NCBI GenBank assembly: GCA_012521855.1
Contig: JAAYLO010000367.1
Coordinates: forward strand, 1-15,726
Origin: Halanaerobiaceae bacterium
GTDB lineage: Bacteria; Bacillota; Halanaerobiia; Halanaerobiales; DTU029
Direction: 5' to 3'
Length of the DNA stretch: 15,726 nucleotides
Shown: positions 1 to 7,249 of the stretch, piece by piece
Layout of the letters: each line of letters opens with the position of its first letter
Numbering within the stretch: position 1 is the first letter of the stretch
Position numbers and translations under genes: made by a program
The notes under the pieces: generated by a model
What the model was told of the DNA's origin: nothing
Seen by the model: only the letters and a program-made list of their open reading frames with translations
Databases searched by the model: none

Positions 1-43
1 CTACTATACATTCAGCTAGTTTTTGATTTATCCTGGCTTTATA

Positions 44-72
44 TATAAAAAAACTACCTGAACAGGTAGTTT
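44..72 (-). terminator. Rho-independent terminator of the bacteriocin module
   Basis: An inverted repeat at 51-72 forms a 9-bp stem with a 4-nt loop. On the minus strand it is followed at once by a run of seven T and then alternating TA. It lies about 25 nt past the stop of the DUF5085-like gene and probably ends the module's transcript. Confidence 0.85.
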
Positions 73-95
73 ATAAAAAAAATAATCCTTTATTC

Positions 96-578
96 CTATA
101 AAATATTGGGATTTATTCCAATATAAATATCAATTATCATTTCATCCAGATCATTTATTGATGAGAATTCGTTTATATAAACATTATAGGCAGGGGTAAT
201 TTGCTGTAAATTATTATCATTAATGTATTTTATCAATTTGTTGTATGTTTCCTGTAAAAAAGCGGGATTCCACTCATGTCTCGCATAAACGGCATTTGTT
301 AAATAAAATTTTTCCTTGAAATTATATTTTTCAGGCAAACCATTCTTTTTATCCATGGGTGCCAGAATCTCTATATCTATTATTTGTTCGCCATTAACCT
401 GTTCAACATTAAAAATAGCTGTTACCAGTGGACCAGCCCTTTTTATGCGATTTTCCGCTAAATAATTATGTATCATATTAATTTCATCACTGAGTTCATT
501 TTGTTTTAGCTTCTTTCTTAATGATAAAATATTATCCATCTTTAATTCTTTATTTGTCATGATTTCTACATTATTCAA
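96..578 (-). CDS. DUF5085-like / GyrI-like effector-binding-fold protein
   Basis: A 160-residue soluble protein with no signal peptide or membrane segment. The start is TTG at 576-578, chosen because GGAGGG lies 7 nt upstream; the ATG just before it runs straight into TAA. The first ~45 residues are charged and helical. Next comes a strand with a basic-x-x-GPL pattern (about 46-51), then an I-D-I-E-x-L-A-P-M strand (about 68-75), an Asn/Tyr-rich middle, a helix (about 108-122), and a closing strand pattern with VYINE and DIYIGI near the C-terminus. This resembles DUF5085 and, more distantly, GyrI/AraC effector-binding domains; that is recalled family knowledge, not a search. It is the last gene of the bacteriocin-type module, 61 nt below the interrupted small membrane gene and ahead of a terminator. 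Function is unknown; a cytoplasmic immunity or small-molecule-binding role is only a guess. Confidence 0.7.
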   Translation of the reverse strand: MNNVEIMTNKELKMDNILSLRKKLKQNELSDEINMIHNYLAENRIKRAGPLVTAIFNVEQVNGEQIIDIEILAPMDKKNGLPEKYNFKEKFYLTNAVYARHEWNPAFLQETYNKLIKYINDNNLQQITPAYNVYINEFSSINDLDEMIIDIYIGINPNIL

Positions 579-639
579 TTACATACCCTCCTATAGTACT
601 TTATGAATAGAATAAAAAATTATGTGGTTTGAAAGAAAA

Positions 640-822
640 CTATTTCTTTTTTTGCATAATCCAATTTATTATTGTATTAATTACATAAGTGAAGACAAAA
701 ACAAAAATTCCGCCGTATATCATGGCTGGAACAGATATATGCCTTATTATTACTAATGCAATAAACTACCCGATCACAGAAAAAAGTGATACTATTAACC
801 TTACTCCTATCTTATTGTACAT
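640..822 (-). pseudogene. Small two-helix membrane protein interrupted by in-frame TAG
   Basis: This 60-codon reading frame is open except for one TAG at codon 19 (766-768). The start ATG (820-822) has an almost ideal ribosome binding site: GGAGGTGAT, 7 nt from core GGAGG to the ATG. The product would have a short basic N-terminus, a hydrophobic helix (about residues 8-27, with the TAG inside it), an RHISVP turn, a second helix (about 33-53), and an Asn-Trp-Met then Gln-Lys-Lys-Lys tail. Size and position, just after a double-glycine peptide, fit a bacteriocin immunity or accessory membrane protein, but I do not recognise the family. Three explanations are open: a recent nonsense mutation (TGG or CAG to TAG), amber readthrough, or a sequencing error. 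The intact second half and strong ribosome binding site argue against long-standing decay. Confidence 0.6.
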
Positions 823-847
823 AAAATCACCTCCAGAAGTTCTATTG

Positions 848-874
848 GAGAAGGTAGGGTAACCCTACCTTCTC
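848..874 (-). other. Intercistronic hairpin after the bacteriocin gene
   Basis: Near-perfect inverted repeat: an 11-bp GC-containing stem with a 5-nt loop, 12 nt after the bacteriocin stop and just ahead of the next gene's ribosome binding site. On the minus strand it has no T-run behind it, so it is probably not a strong terminator. A transcript-stabilising or partial-attenuation stem that favours the peptide gene over the downstream genes is a reasonable inference. Confidence 0.65.
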
Positions 875-886
875 TCAAAACAATTT

Positions 887-1171
887 TTAGTCGCCCAGCA
901 ATCCTCCAATAATTCCTCCTACTGCAGCGCCAAGGCCGGCACCTACAGCCATTCCTATCTCTTTTCCAGTAAAGCCTCCTGCAACAGTACCCGGTCCGGG
1001 AGCGACTGCAGAACCAATAGCACCTCCTACTAAGGTTCCCACAATTGAGCCAACACCGGCACCAATTGCTGCACCAATAGTCTCGCCGGAAATACCCCCA
1101 TCAATTATCAATAATTCATCTTTACTCAACTCATATAAACCGACCTGATTAACATCTATCATAGCCACCAT
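887..1171 (-). CDS. Double-glycine-leader, glycine-zipper bacteriocin-like peptide
   Basis: A 94-residue precursor. A GTG at 1180 would sit on top of the ribosome binding site, so I take the ATG at 1169-1171, 10 nt below AAGGAG. The 26-residue leader ends LSKDELLIIDGG, an exact fit to the double-glycine pattern (L-S-x-x-E-L-x-x-I-x-G-G) cut by C39 peptidases of ABC exporters. The predicted mature peptide is 68 residues, 23 of them Gly, the rest mostly Ala, Val, Ile and Leu, with no Cys, so no disulfides or lanthionine rings are expected. GxxxG spacing runs throughout. Mature residues 3-28 and 43-68 align without gaps with 13 of 26 identities, joined by an APGPG-containing hinge. This suggests two packed membrane-inserting helices, as in two-peptide class IIb bacteriocins. 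No cognate exporter is in the window. A non-antimicrobial glycine-zipper protein is the alternative, but the leader makes that less likely. Confidence 0.85.
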   Translation of the reverse strand: MVAMIDVNQVGLYELSKDELLIIDGGISGETIGAAIGAGVGSIVGTLVGGAIGSAVAPGPGTVAGGFTGKEIGMAVGAGLGAAVGGIIGGLLGD

Positions 1172-1255
1172 AAATATCACACTCCTTACATTTTTTTAAT
1201 TCTCCGGAAAATCTGTTTATATGTTACCATTTTTTGTATTGCTTGTCTACTACCT

Positions 1256-1283
1256 ATTAGTATAGTTTTCTAATAATTGTCAA
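1256..1283 (-). promoter_or_regulatory. Possible promoter of the bacteriocin module
   Basis: A perfect TTGACA lies at 1278-1283 on the minus strand. With a 16-nt spacer the -10 would be ACTAAT (1256-1261), a poor match; an overlapping TATACT (1259-1264) is better but too close. A regulated, activator-dependent promoter would fit, but no clear activator repeats are visible. Confidence 0.35.
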
Positions 1284-1316
1284 ATATAAATTAAAAAAAT
1301 ATAGGAACACAGCGGA

Positions 1317-1344
1317 CAAAAAAGACTACCTTCTCAGATAGTCT
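1317..1344 (-). terminator. Rho-independent terminator of the efflux operon
   Basis: On the minus strand an 8-bp stem (one G-U pair) with a 6-nt loop at 1323-1344 is followed by a run of T. It lies 187 nt past the stop of the last efflux gene and separates that operon from the bacteriocin module. The tract between (1345-1494) holds no recognisable gene. Confidence 0.7.
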
Positions 1345-1494
1345 CTTGGAAAAATGATACTACAATTCCGCATATGTCTAATGCCATCCTGGTCCTTCCA
1401 GAGTGTTTACCGGTAACATTATTTTTGTTAACTTTTAATCTCTACAATACTGATATATTATCACAGTTTTCCCTGAAAGCGGTTACAGGTAAAA

Positions 1495-1532
1495 TGACAC
1501 AGGAGAACCGTCCCCCTGTGTCCCCCTGTGTT
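1495..1532. repeat. REP-like palindromic element with 10-bp tandem duplication
   Basis: An imperfect palindrome has arms GACACAGG (1496-1503) and CCTGTGTC (1515-1522) around an 11-nt loop that contains the GGGGACGGTTCTC-type core (minus-strand sense). TCCCCCTGTG is then repeated exactly at 1511-1520 and 1521-1530. The core resembles short interspersed palindromes common in Firmicute genomes, often linked with REP-associated tyrosine transposases; that link is from memory. It directly abuts, and just overlaps, the stop codon of the full TolC gene. No transposase is present, so it would be a non-autonomous copy. Confidence 0.6.
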
Positions 1533-2967
1533 AGAACAGGCCGAGGAAAAGGGCTATTCTGGCCTTGTCAAAAAGGACCTTGTCGCCGGCTTCTTTATAG
1601 GCCAGCTCAGCCTCTTTTAGATTTATATCAAGCTCTTTATACTGAGCCTCACTTATCAGGCCTTTACTGTACTGTTCTTTGTATAACTCTTTTTCCAGCC
1701 TGGCTTTTTCCATTGAGATCTCCTTTGTTTCAAGATTCATGAGATCGAGTCTGTATTGATTCATAAGGACATCCAGCTGCAGTTTCAGCTCTTTCAGGGT
1801 ATGCTCATACTTTTCTTCCAACCCTTCAATTTTTGCCCTGATGTTTTCCATTGCCAGCTTCTGCCTTCCGCCATCATAGAAGTCATAGCTAAAACCCAGT
1901 CCGACTTCCCAGTAATCCTTAAAATCATCAGGATAAACAGCATCATAATTGTACCTTCCAAAGCCGTCAACCTTTATATTATCTTCTTTTGACTGCCACT
2001 TCAATTCGTTTTCGGCATAATCTTTATTAAACATTATCTGGCGCAATTGCACATTGTTTTTCTTCAAGAGGCCTTCTATCTCGTCATCACTCAATTCTAT
2101 ATTAATCGTATCCATTCTCCGGCTAAAATTACTGAGATACTGGCTGTTTTCATTGTAGGCAATATCCCCCTCTACACCTGTTTCCAGGATAAGTTTTGCA
2201 TTGGCCTGAACAAAACTATTTTCTATCTGTTTCTTCTGTAATAATGCTTCCCTCATAGTTATTTCTGCCATCAGGAGCTGTGCTTTTCCTGCCTCTGCAA
2301 TCAGCTGTTCTTCCCTGACCTTTTTCAGATTGGCCAGTGCCAGTTGATATCTTTCTTCTGAATATTTCAGTCTTTCCTGAAGGGATAGGATATTCAGATA
2401 GCTTTCCAGCCACTCTATCTCTTTACTCTTCCGGGAATAAGCCAGATCTGCTTCAGCAATGATCAGATCATTGTCTACCAGTATAAATTTTTTCTCTGTT
2501 TCAGTAGGTACCAGGGGGTACAATCTTTTTGAAAGATCGAGCCTGAACCTATATTTATCCTCAGGATCTTTAAATTGAAACACACCTTCATCAGTTAACG
2601 ATAATTGAAAGTTAATTGAAAAACCTTTTGCTGTATTCTTTCCTCCCTCCAGGACTAAAGAGGAAATATCCCCAGAATCTATAATCTTAAAATTGGAGTC
2701 CATCTTTTCTGAGGAATACAGATAATTACCATTTATACCCAAATACCAGTCAACACCTGCTTCCAGGATTCCCCTTTCCCTTTTCAGTGCCTTTATATAG
2801 TCTTTTTTCTCCTGTAAGACATTATTATTCTTCAGTCCTGTTTCAAGCACTCTGTCAGAATCAATTTCTTCAGCAAAAGAACAAGTATATGTGAAGAATA
2901 AAAAAGCAAGAATTGCTATGGGTAAAATATAACTGATTCTCTTTCTTTTCTTATTTACTGCCTGCAT
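1531..2967 (-). CDS. TolC-family outer membrane efflux protein (full length)
   Basis: A 478-residue exported protein: basic N-terminus, hydrophobic segment (about 12-29) and likely cleavage near SFA-EE. It has the OEP two-repeat build. Long helices alternate with strand-rich segments, about residues 72-150 (GINGNYLYSS and RFRLDLSKRLYP patterns) and about 328-370 (DGFGRYNYDA, VGLGFSYDFYDGG). These strands would form the outer-membrane barrel and the helices the periplasmic tunnel. Length matches ordinary TolC. The ATG (2965-2967) has GGAG 7 nt upstream, inside the coding region of the preceding gene, so translation is probably coupled. It is the last gene of the efflux operon and would supply the outer-membrane channel for the adaptor and permeases. 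Its presence implies an outer membrane. Substrate is unknown. A REP-like repeat touches its stop codon without obviously truncating the protein. Confidence 0.85.
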   Translation of the reverse strand: MQAVNKKRKRISYILPIAILAFLFFTYTCSFAEEIDSDRVLETGLKNNNVLQEKKDYIKALKRERGILEAGVDWYLGINGNYLYSSEKMDSNFKIIDSGDISSLVLEGGKNTAKGFSINFQLSLTDEGVFQFKDPEDKYRFRLDLSKRLYPLVPTETEKKFILVDNDLIIAEADLAYSRKSKEIEWLESYLNILSLQERLKYSEERYQLALANLKKVREEQLIAEAGKAQLLMAEITMREALLQKKQIENSFVQANAKLILETGVEGDIAYNENSQYLSNFSRRMDTINIELSDDEIEGLLKKNNVQLRQIMFNKDYAENELKWQSKEDNIKVDGFGRYNYDAVYPDDFKDYWEVGLGFSYDFYDGGRQKLAMENIRAKIEGLEEKYEHTLKELKLQLDVLMNQYRLDLMNLETKEISMEKARLEKELYKEQYSKGLISEAQYKELDINLKEAELAYKEAGDKVLFDKARIALFLGLF

Positions 2968-4024
2968 TATTTATCTCCACCTCCAGATCCTGACACATTA
3001 CTCTCTGCAATTCCAGGACCCCTTTATAATAATTTATAATGGATTCTATAAAGTAACTCTGTGCTTTGTAAAAACTCAGTTCTGATGATAAAAGGTCATT
3101 ATTACTTACCAGGCCTGCCTTATTCTGTTCTTTAATAATCCTGTAATGTTCCTCAGCCTGGAACAGAGATTTTTCAGCCATATTCATATTTTTTACCAGT
3201 TCTTCATACTGGAAATAGGTGTTCCTGGCATTATTCTCTATATTCTGTCTCTCTTTTTCCAGTTCCAGTGCTGCCTTTTTTTGTCCCAGTTCTTTTTTCT
3301 TTAAATCCAGCTCTGGAATTCCTGAAATCTTTGCCCTCAAAAGGTCATTTTCAGCAATTTCAACCTGTTTTTCCCGGATGGCCAGAATTTCTGAGTTTAA
3401 AGCTTCCTCCAGAACACTTTCTTCTGTAACTATCCATATCTCCGGTTTTTTCAGTTCTATAAGTTTTATTTCATATTCATCATCAAGCACAGCTTTCTGT
3501 TTCAGCTCTCTTGTTTTCTGTTCCCTGACACCCCGGAGCCTTTCCAGTGAATTGACGGCAGATAAATATCTGGTCTCCTGTTCGAACAGCTCCAGACTGC
3601 TCTTGTAACCGACCTCTACCTGTGCCTTGACCTCTTCAACCCTTTTTTCCTCCAGATATACCTCTTTCTCTGCTGTAAGGATCTGATAATTTATATTGAT
3701 CAGGTCCAGGTATTTACTGATAATGTCCATAATAATCCCGTCTCTTGTATCTTTAAAACTCTTTCTGGCATAAGCCATCTGAAGTTCATTCTGAAGCTTT
3801 ATTAACCTGCTTTTAGACATAAGATTGTTTAATTCTGCCTTCTTATAATCAAGGCCGGCGTCTTCCAGGTTTAACTCTGCCAGCTTCAATTCTATATTGT
3901 TCTCCAGTACCAGTTCCAGTAATTCCCCTAAACCAATAAGCTTTTCTTCTGCAAATAATCTACCTGTAAATAATGTGATTAATACAATAAAGAGAAAGAA
4001 AACAGGCTTCCTTTTATTTGGCAA
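2951..4024 (-). CDS. Short TolC-like protein apparently lacking the barrel strands
   Basis: A 357-residue exported protein. The longest frame begins at TTG 4033, directly on the AAAGGAG ribosome binding site, so I prefer the TTG at 4022-4024, 9 nt away. The signal peptide covers about residues 1-26 (ending GRLFA-EE). The rest shows the OEP helical pattern: GLGELLELVLENN, KAELNNLM, a long mid-protein coiled coil, and KAGLVSNNDLLSSELS, a typical tunnel-tip segment. The strand-rich stretches expected after helix pair 1 and after AKISGIPEL are missing; helix runs straight into helix. The protein is over 100 residues shorter than its neighbour and is probably periplasmic only, or pairs with it. 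It overlaps the full TolC gene by 17 nt and lies 45 nt below permease A. OEP membership is fairly secure; the barrel-less reading is by eye. Confidence 0.75.
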   Translation of the reverse strand: MPNKRKPVFFLFIVLITLFTGRLFAEEKLIGLGELLELVLENNIELKLAELNLEDAGLDYKKAELNNLMSKSRLIKLQNELQMAYARKSFKDTRDGIIMDIISKYLDLININYQILTAEKEVYLEEKRVEEVKAQVEVGYKSSLELFEQETRYLSAVNSLERLRGVREQKTRELKQKAVLDDEYEIKLIELKKPEIWIVTEESVLEEALNSEILAIREKQVEIAENDLLRAKISGIPELDLKKKELGQKKAALELEKERQNIENNARNTYFQYEELVKNMNMAEKSLFQAEEHYRIIKEQNKAGLVSNNDLLSSELSFYKAQSYFIESIINYYKGVLELQRVMCQDLEVEINNAGSK

Positions 4025-4069
4025 GTTAATCAACTCCTTTTATAATTGTTTTTTCTTTATATCAATATT

Positions 4070-5281
4070 CTATTCATACCTCAAAGCCTCTATGGGGTCA
4101 AGTTTTGATGCTTTATAGGCAGGATATGAACCAAAGACAATACCGATAAAGGTAGTAACACCAAAGGATAATAATATTACCCAGGCAGGAATATAACCCT
4201 GCCACCATTCAAAGAAATGTGCGATAATGAAATTGAGCAGGGAAGAAAAGCCCGCTCCGATGATGATGCCGATAATACCTCCTCCCCCGGCAAGCAAAAT
4301 TGATTCAATAAGAAACTGGCTTTGTATATCCCTGCTGCTGGCCCCGATTGCCTTACGTAAACCTATTTCTTTCGTCCTTTCCTTCACATTAACCAGCATT
4401 ATATTCATAACACCAATACCGCCAACCAGTAAAGAAATCCCGGCAATACTCCCCAAAACCAGTATCAGTATTTTTAATATATTATTATAAATATTGATTT
4501 CTTTCTGGATACCTGCCGGCATGAACTTGCATTGTCCCCTGGATGTTCCATATTTATCATTCATCAAATACTCTATCTGATTTATTATATCCTCCTCAGT
4601 GCTTTTACTATCATATGTAATCAAAAAATTATAAGGATCATACCATCTCCACAGATCACGGAAAGTGGTCAGGGGAACCAGTACCACATCATTGGATAAT
4701 ACTACAGAAGCGTTTGCGATCCCCAATACTCCCACAATAAGTAATCTGTTACCGTCGATTTCTATCTCTTTTCCAATAAAGGATGCAAAATCCGTATTGT
4801 CTGTCAGCTGTTCAAGGGTCCTCTGGCCGATAACGGCTACATGTTCATGATTGGCCAGATCGCTTTCAGTAATCATTCTTCCATATTCCAGTTTTAGATT
4901 GGTGAGCTCCAGGGCATTCTCCACTACGCCTGCCACTGATCCGGTATACTCTCTTCCTTCATAATTTATTCGAAACCATCCCCGGTAAAAAGGAGCGACC
5001 TCTTCAGCTCCAATGATGGATTCTTTAAGATAATCGACATCTTCCAGTGAAAGTACCCCCTGCTGGGTGTACGGAAGATTCCAGTTGGGAAAGAGAGCGA
5101 CCTGTCTGCCCATAAGTTCTTCCAGTTGTCCTCCTACAACCAGCCTGGTCCCGCTGCCAAGGGAAACCATAGTAATAACTGAGCTCACACCGATTATTAC
5201 CCCCAGTAGAGTAAGGAAGGACCGGAATTTATTACTCCATACCCCTGTCATGGACAGTTTAATTTTCTCAATAAAATTCAT
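4070..5281 (-). CDS. MacB-type ABC transporter permease (permease A)
   Basis: A 403-residue inner-membrane permease with the MacB layout: TM1 at about 20-41, a large periplasmic MacB_PCD domain (about 45-265), then three helices at about 270-297, 324-350 and 366-386 forming the FtsX domain. Hallmarks are GGIGVMNIMLV (287-297), KEIGLRKAIGA just after it (the coupling segment that meets the ATPase), and a C-terminal YPAYKASKLDPIEAL. Unlike E. coli MacB there is no fused ATPase, which is encoded separately upstream. The ATG (5279-5281) has AAGGAG about 9 nt upstream and lies 15 nt below the permease B stop. It very likely forms a heterodimer with permease B and drives mechanotransmission of substrate from the periplasm through the adaptor and TolC. 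Substrate cannot be told from sequence. Confidence 0.88.
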   Translation of the reverse strand: MNFIEKIKLSMTGVWSNKFRSFLTLLGVIIGVSSVITMVSLGSGTRLVVGGQLEELMGRQVALFPNWNLPYTQQGVLSLEDVDYLKESIIGAEEVAPFYRGWFRINYEGREYTGSVAGVVENALELTNLKLEYGRMITESDLANHEHVAVIGQRTLEQLTDNTDFASFIGKEIEIDGNRLLIVGVLGIANASVVLSNDVVLVPLTTFRDLWRWYDPYNFLITYDSKSTEEDIINQIEYLMNDKYGTSRGQCKFMPAGIQKEINIYNNILKILILVLGSIAGISLLVGGIGVMNIMLVNVKERTKEIGLRKAIGASSRDIQSQFLIESILLAGGGGIIGIIIGAGFSSLLNFIIAHFFEWWQGYIPAWVILLSFGVTTFIGIVFGSYPAYKASKLDPIEALRYE

Positions 5282-5296
5282 CTGCCTCTCTCCTTC

Positions 5297-6526
5297 TTAT
5301 TGATGATGAAGAGCTTCTATAGGATCAAGTTTTGCTGCCTTCATGGCTGGATAGATTCCAAAAAATAATCCTACTGCTGTTGTGAAACCAAGTGATAAAA
5401 TGACAGCCCAGAAGGGAACAGCAATCTCTACTCTTACAAAATCCCTGACAAAGGACAGGATCGTTCTGCTCCCGAAATAACCCAGTAAAACCCCCAGAAT
5501 TCCGCCGAAAATGCATAAAATAATACTCTCAATGATAAACTGTGATAAAATGTCCCTCCTGGTAGCCCCGAGTGCTTTACGTAAGCCGATTTCTTTTATC
5601 CTCTCAGCAATAATTACCAGCATTATATTCATTACCCCGATACCTGCTACCAGTAGTGTTATACTGGCAACACCGCTTAATAAAACCATTAAGACAGTTT
5701 TTATTATTCTTATCATTTCCATATCTTCAGCAAAATTATAAGCATAATATCTTGATTCACCATCAGGAGCCAACCCATGTCTCTCATCGAGGAGTTCCAG
5801 TACCCTCTGCTGTGTAGATGAAACAGTTTCAGTGCCTGTTGCCCTCATCCATAAATAAAACTCATTATGTATGCCAAAAATTCTTTCAACTACTTTCAGG
5901 GGAATAAAAGCCCTATTGTCATCACCAGTACTCCCGCCGCTGGCTATTGGAGATTTATATGTTTCAGGAAGGATACCGATGACTGTAAAGGTAGTGTCAT
6001 ATAATGTAATCTTCTTTCCAATGGCTTCTTCTCCTGCAAACAATTCTTCAGCAGTATCACGGCCAAGAACTATTACCTGGTTGAAATTTTCGTTATCGGT
6101 ATTACTGATAAACCTGCCCTCAGTTATATTTAAATAATAAAATTCCTGATATTCTTCTGTAGTTGCTATAATTTCACACTCATAATTATGTCCCTTTTTT
6201 TGCAAATCTCCATAGAAATAATATACGGGGGTAACAGCCCTGATCTGGTCACCCAGTTTTTCTTTCAGATAATCCAGATCTTCAAAGCTTATATAGCCCA
6301 GCCTCCTTTGAGTATCAGGATCCCACCGGCCATATATTTCTATCAGATCCAGAGGAACTATGGAACCCAACTCATGGAACAGGTATTCTTCTGCTCCCTG
6401 GATTACAAAGATGATGATAATAACAGCTGCTATACCTATAATGATTCCGATAAGGGTGAGAAAAGTTCTGATCTTGTTATGATAAATTTCACTCACTGCC
6501 AGACTGATATATTCACCCAGTTTCAA
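5297..6526 (-). CDS. MacB-type ABC transporter permease (permease B)
   Basis: A 409-residue permease of the same family as permease A: TM1 at about 20-42, a periplasmic MacB_PCD domain (about 45-270), and FtsX helices at about 277-305, 329-350 and 370-392. AGIGVMNIMLV (294-304), KEIGLRKALGATRRD and IYPAMKAAKLDPIEAL are diagnostic. The longest frame starts at a TTG at 6550, but GGAGG sits 8 nt above an in-frame TTG at 6524-6526, so I take that start. The gene then overlaps the ATPase gene by 14 nt, consistent with translational coupling. Compared with permease A, the periplasmic domain differs greatly while the C-terminal core is conserved, so this is an old duplication giving a heterodimeric permease rather than a recent copy. 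Confidence 0.87.
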   Translation of the reverse strand: MKLGEYISLAVSEIYHNKIRTFLTLIGIIIGIAAVIIIIFVIQGAEEYLFHELGSIVPLDLIEIYGRWDPDTQRRLGYISFEDLDYLKEKLGDQIRAVTPVYYFYGDLQKKGHNYECEIIATTEEYQEFYYLNITEGRFISNTDNENFNQVIVLGRDTAEELFAGEEAIGKKITLYDTTFTVIGILPETYKSPIASGGSTGDDNRAFIPLKVVERIFGIHNEFYLWMRATGTETVSSTQQRVLELLDERHGLAPDGESRYYAYNFAEDMEMIRIIKTVLMVLLSGVASITLLVAGIGVMNIMLVIIAERIKEIGLRKALGATRRDILSQFIIESIILCIFGGILGVLLGYFGSRTILSFVRDFVRVEIAVPFWAVILSLGFTTAVGLFFGIYPAMKAAKLDPIEALHHQ

Positions 6527-7217
6527 TACTGCCACCTCCAGCATTGACAATCTCTTCCTTTACTATCTCGCCGTCATGAAAATAGACGATCCGGTGGGCA
6601 TATCTGGCAACTTTTTCATTATGTGTAACCATAATAATAGTGATGCCTTTTTTATTAAGATCAGTCAATATATTTAAAATATCCTTTTCAGACCTGGAAT
6701 CAAGGTTACCGGTGGGTTCATCTGCCAGGATAATATCAGGGTTGTTCACAAGTGCCCTGGCAATAGCCACCCGCTGTTTCTGGCCGCCAGACAGCTCATT
6801 GGGCAGATGATGCATTCTGTCTTCCAGTCCAACCTCAGTTAAATACTTTCGGGCAGTTTCCTCCCGTTTTTTTCTTCTAATTCCCCGGTAAATCATGGGT
6901 TGTTCAACATTTTTTAAAGCAGTCAGCCTCGGTAACAGGTTGAAAGTCTGAAAAATGAAACCAATCTTCCTATTCCGTATCCGGGCCAGTTCCTTGTCAG
7001 TCATATTAATGACATCTGTACCGGACAGAATATATGTCCCGCTGGTAGGAGAATCAAGACAACCAAGTATATTCATGAGTGTAGTTTTGCCGGAACCGGA
7101 AGGTCCCATCACTGCAACAAACTCCCCTTCCCTGACTGAAAAGGAAACCTGATTCAAAGCAGTAACGGCTATCTCTCCCTTACCATATATTTTTGTCAAG
7201 TTTTCCACCTGTATCAT
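6513..7217 (-). CDS. ABC transporter ATPase, MacB/LolD type
   Basis: A 234-residue nucleotide-binding subunit complete in every motif: Walker A GPSGSGKT (38-45), Q-loop glutamine at 90 in IFQTFNLLP, signature LSGGQKQR (142-149), Walker B IILADEP with catalytic Glu167, D-loop NLD, and H-loop His199. The LFNLLP/NLL and DEPTGNLD wording is typical of the MacB/LolD/BceA group that powers FtsX-type permeases. The longest frame uses GTG at 7229, only 1 nt from the ribosome binding site; the ATG at 7215-7217, 11 nt below AGGAG, gives the usual MIQVENLTK start. It lies 32 nt after the adaptor gene and overlaps permease B. It works in the cytoplasm, hydrolysing ATP for the two permeases. Confidence 0.92.
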   Translation of the reverse strand: MIQVENLTKIYGKGEIAVTALNQVSFSVREGEFVAVMGPSGSGKTTLMNILGCLDSPTSGTYILSGTDVINMTDKELARIRNRKIGFIFQTFNLLPRLTALKNVEQPMIYRGIRRKKREETARKYLTEVGLEDRMHHLPNELSGGQKQRVAIARALVNNPDIILADEPTGNLDSRSEKDILNILTDLNKKGITIIMVTHNEKVARYAHRIVYFHDGEIVKEEIVNAGGGSIETG

Positions 7218-7249
7218 AATTTTGTACACTCCTTTTCCCCTATAGCTGT

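Noticed and set aside
44..1344. CRISPR or repeat array suggested by recurring CTACCT near several hairpins
   Set aside because: The shared bases are only six long and each occurs within an unrelated hairpin stem; spacing is irregular and there are no spacers.
1345..1494. Possible gene remnant between the efflux terminator and the REP-like element
   Set aside because: Both strands read by eye gave only very short frames with frequent stops and nothing recognisable; TTACCGGTAA at 1408-1417 is a small palindrome only.
1374..1742. Plus-strand open frame of 122 codons over the end of the TolC gene
   Set aside because: It runs through the REP-like element and antisense to a well-supported gene; no ribosome binding site and a low-complexity composition.
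2216..2413. Minus-strand 65-codon frame inside the TolC gene
   Set aside because: Out-of-frame shadow of the TolC coding sequence without its own ribosome binding site.
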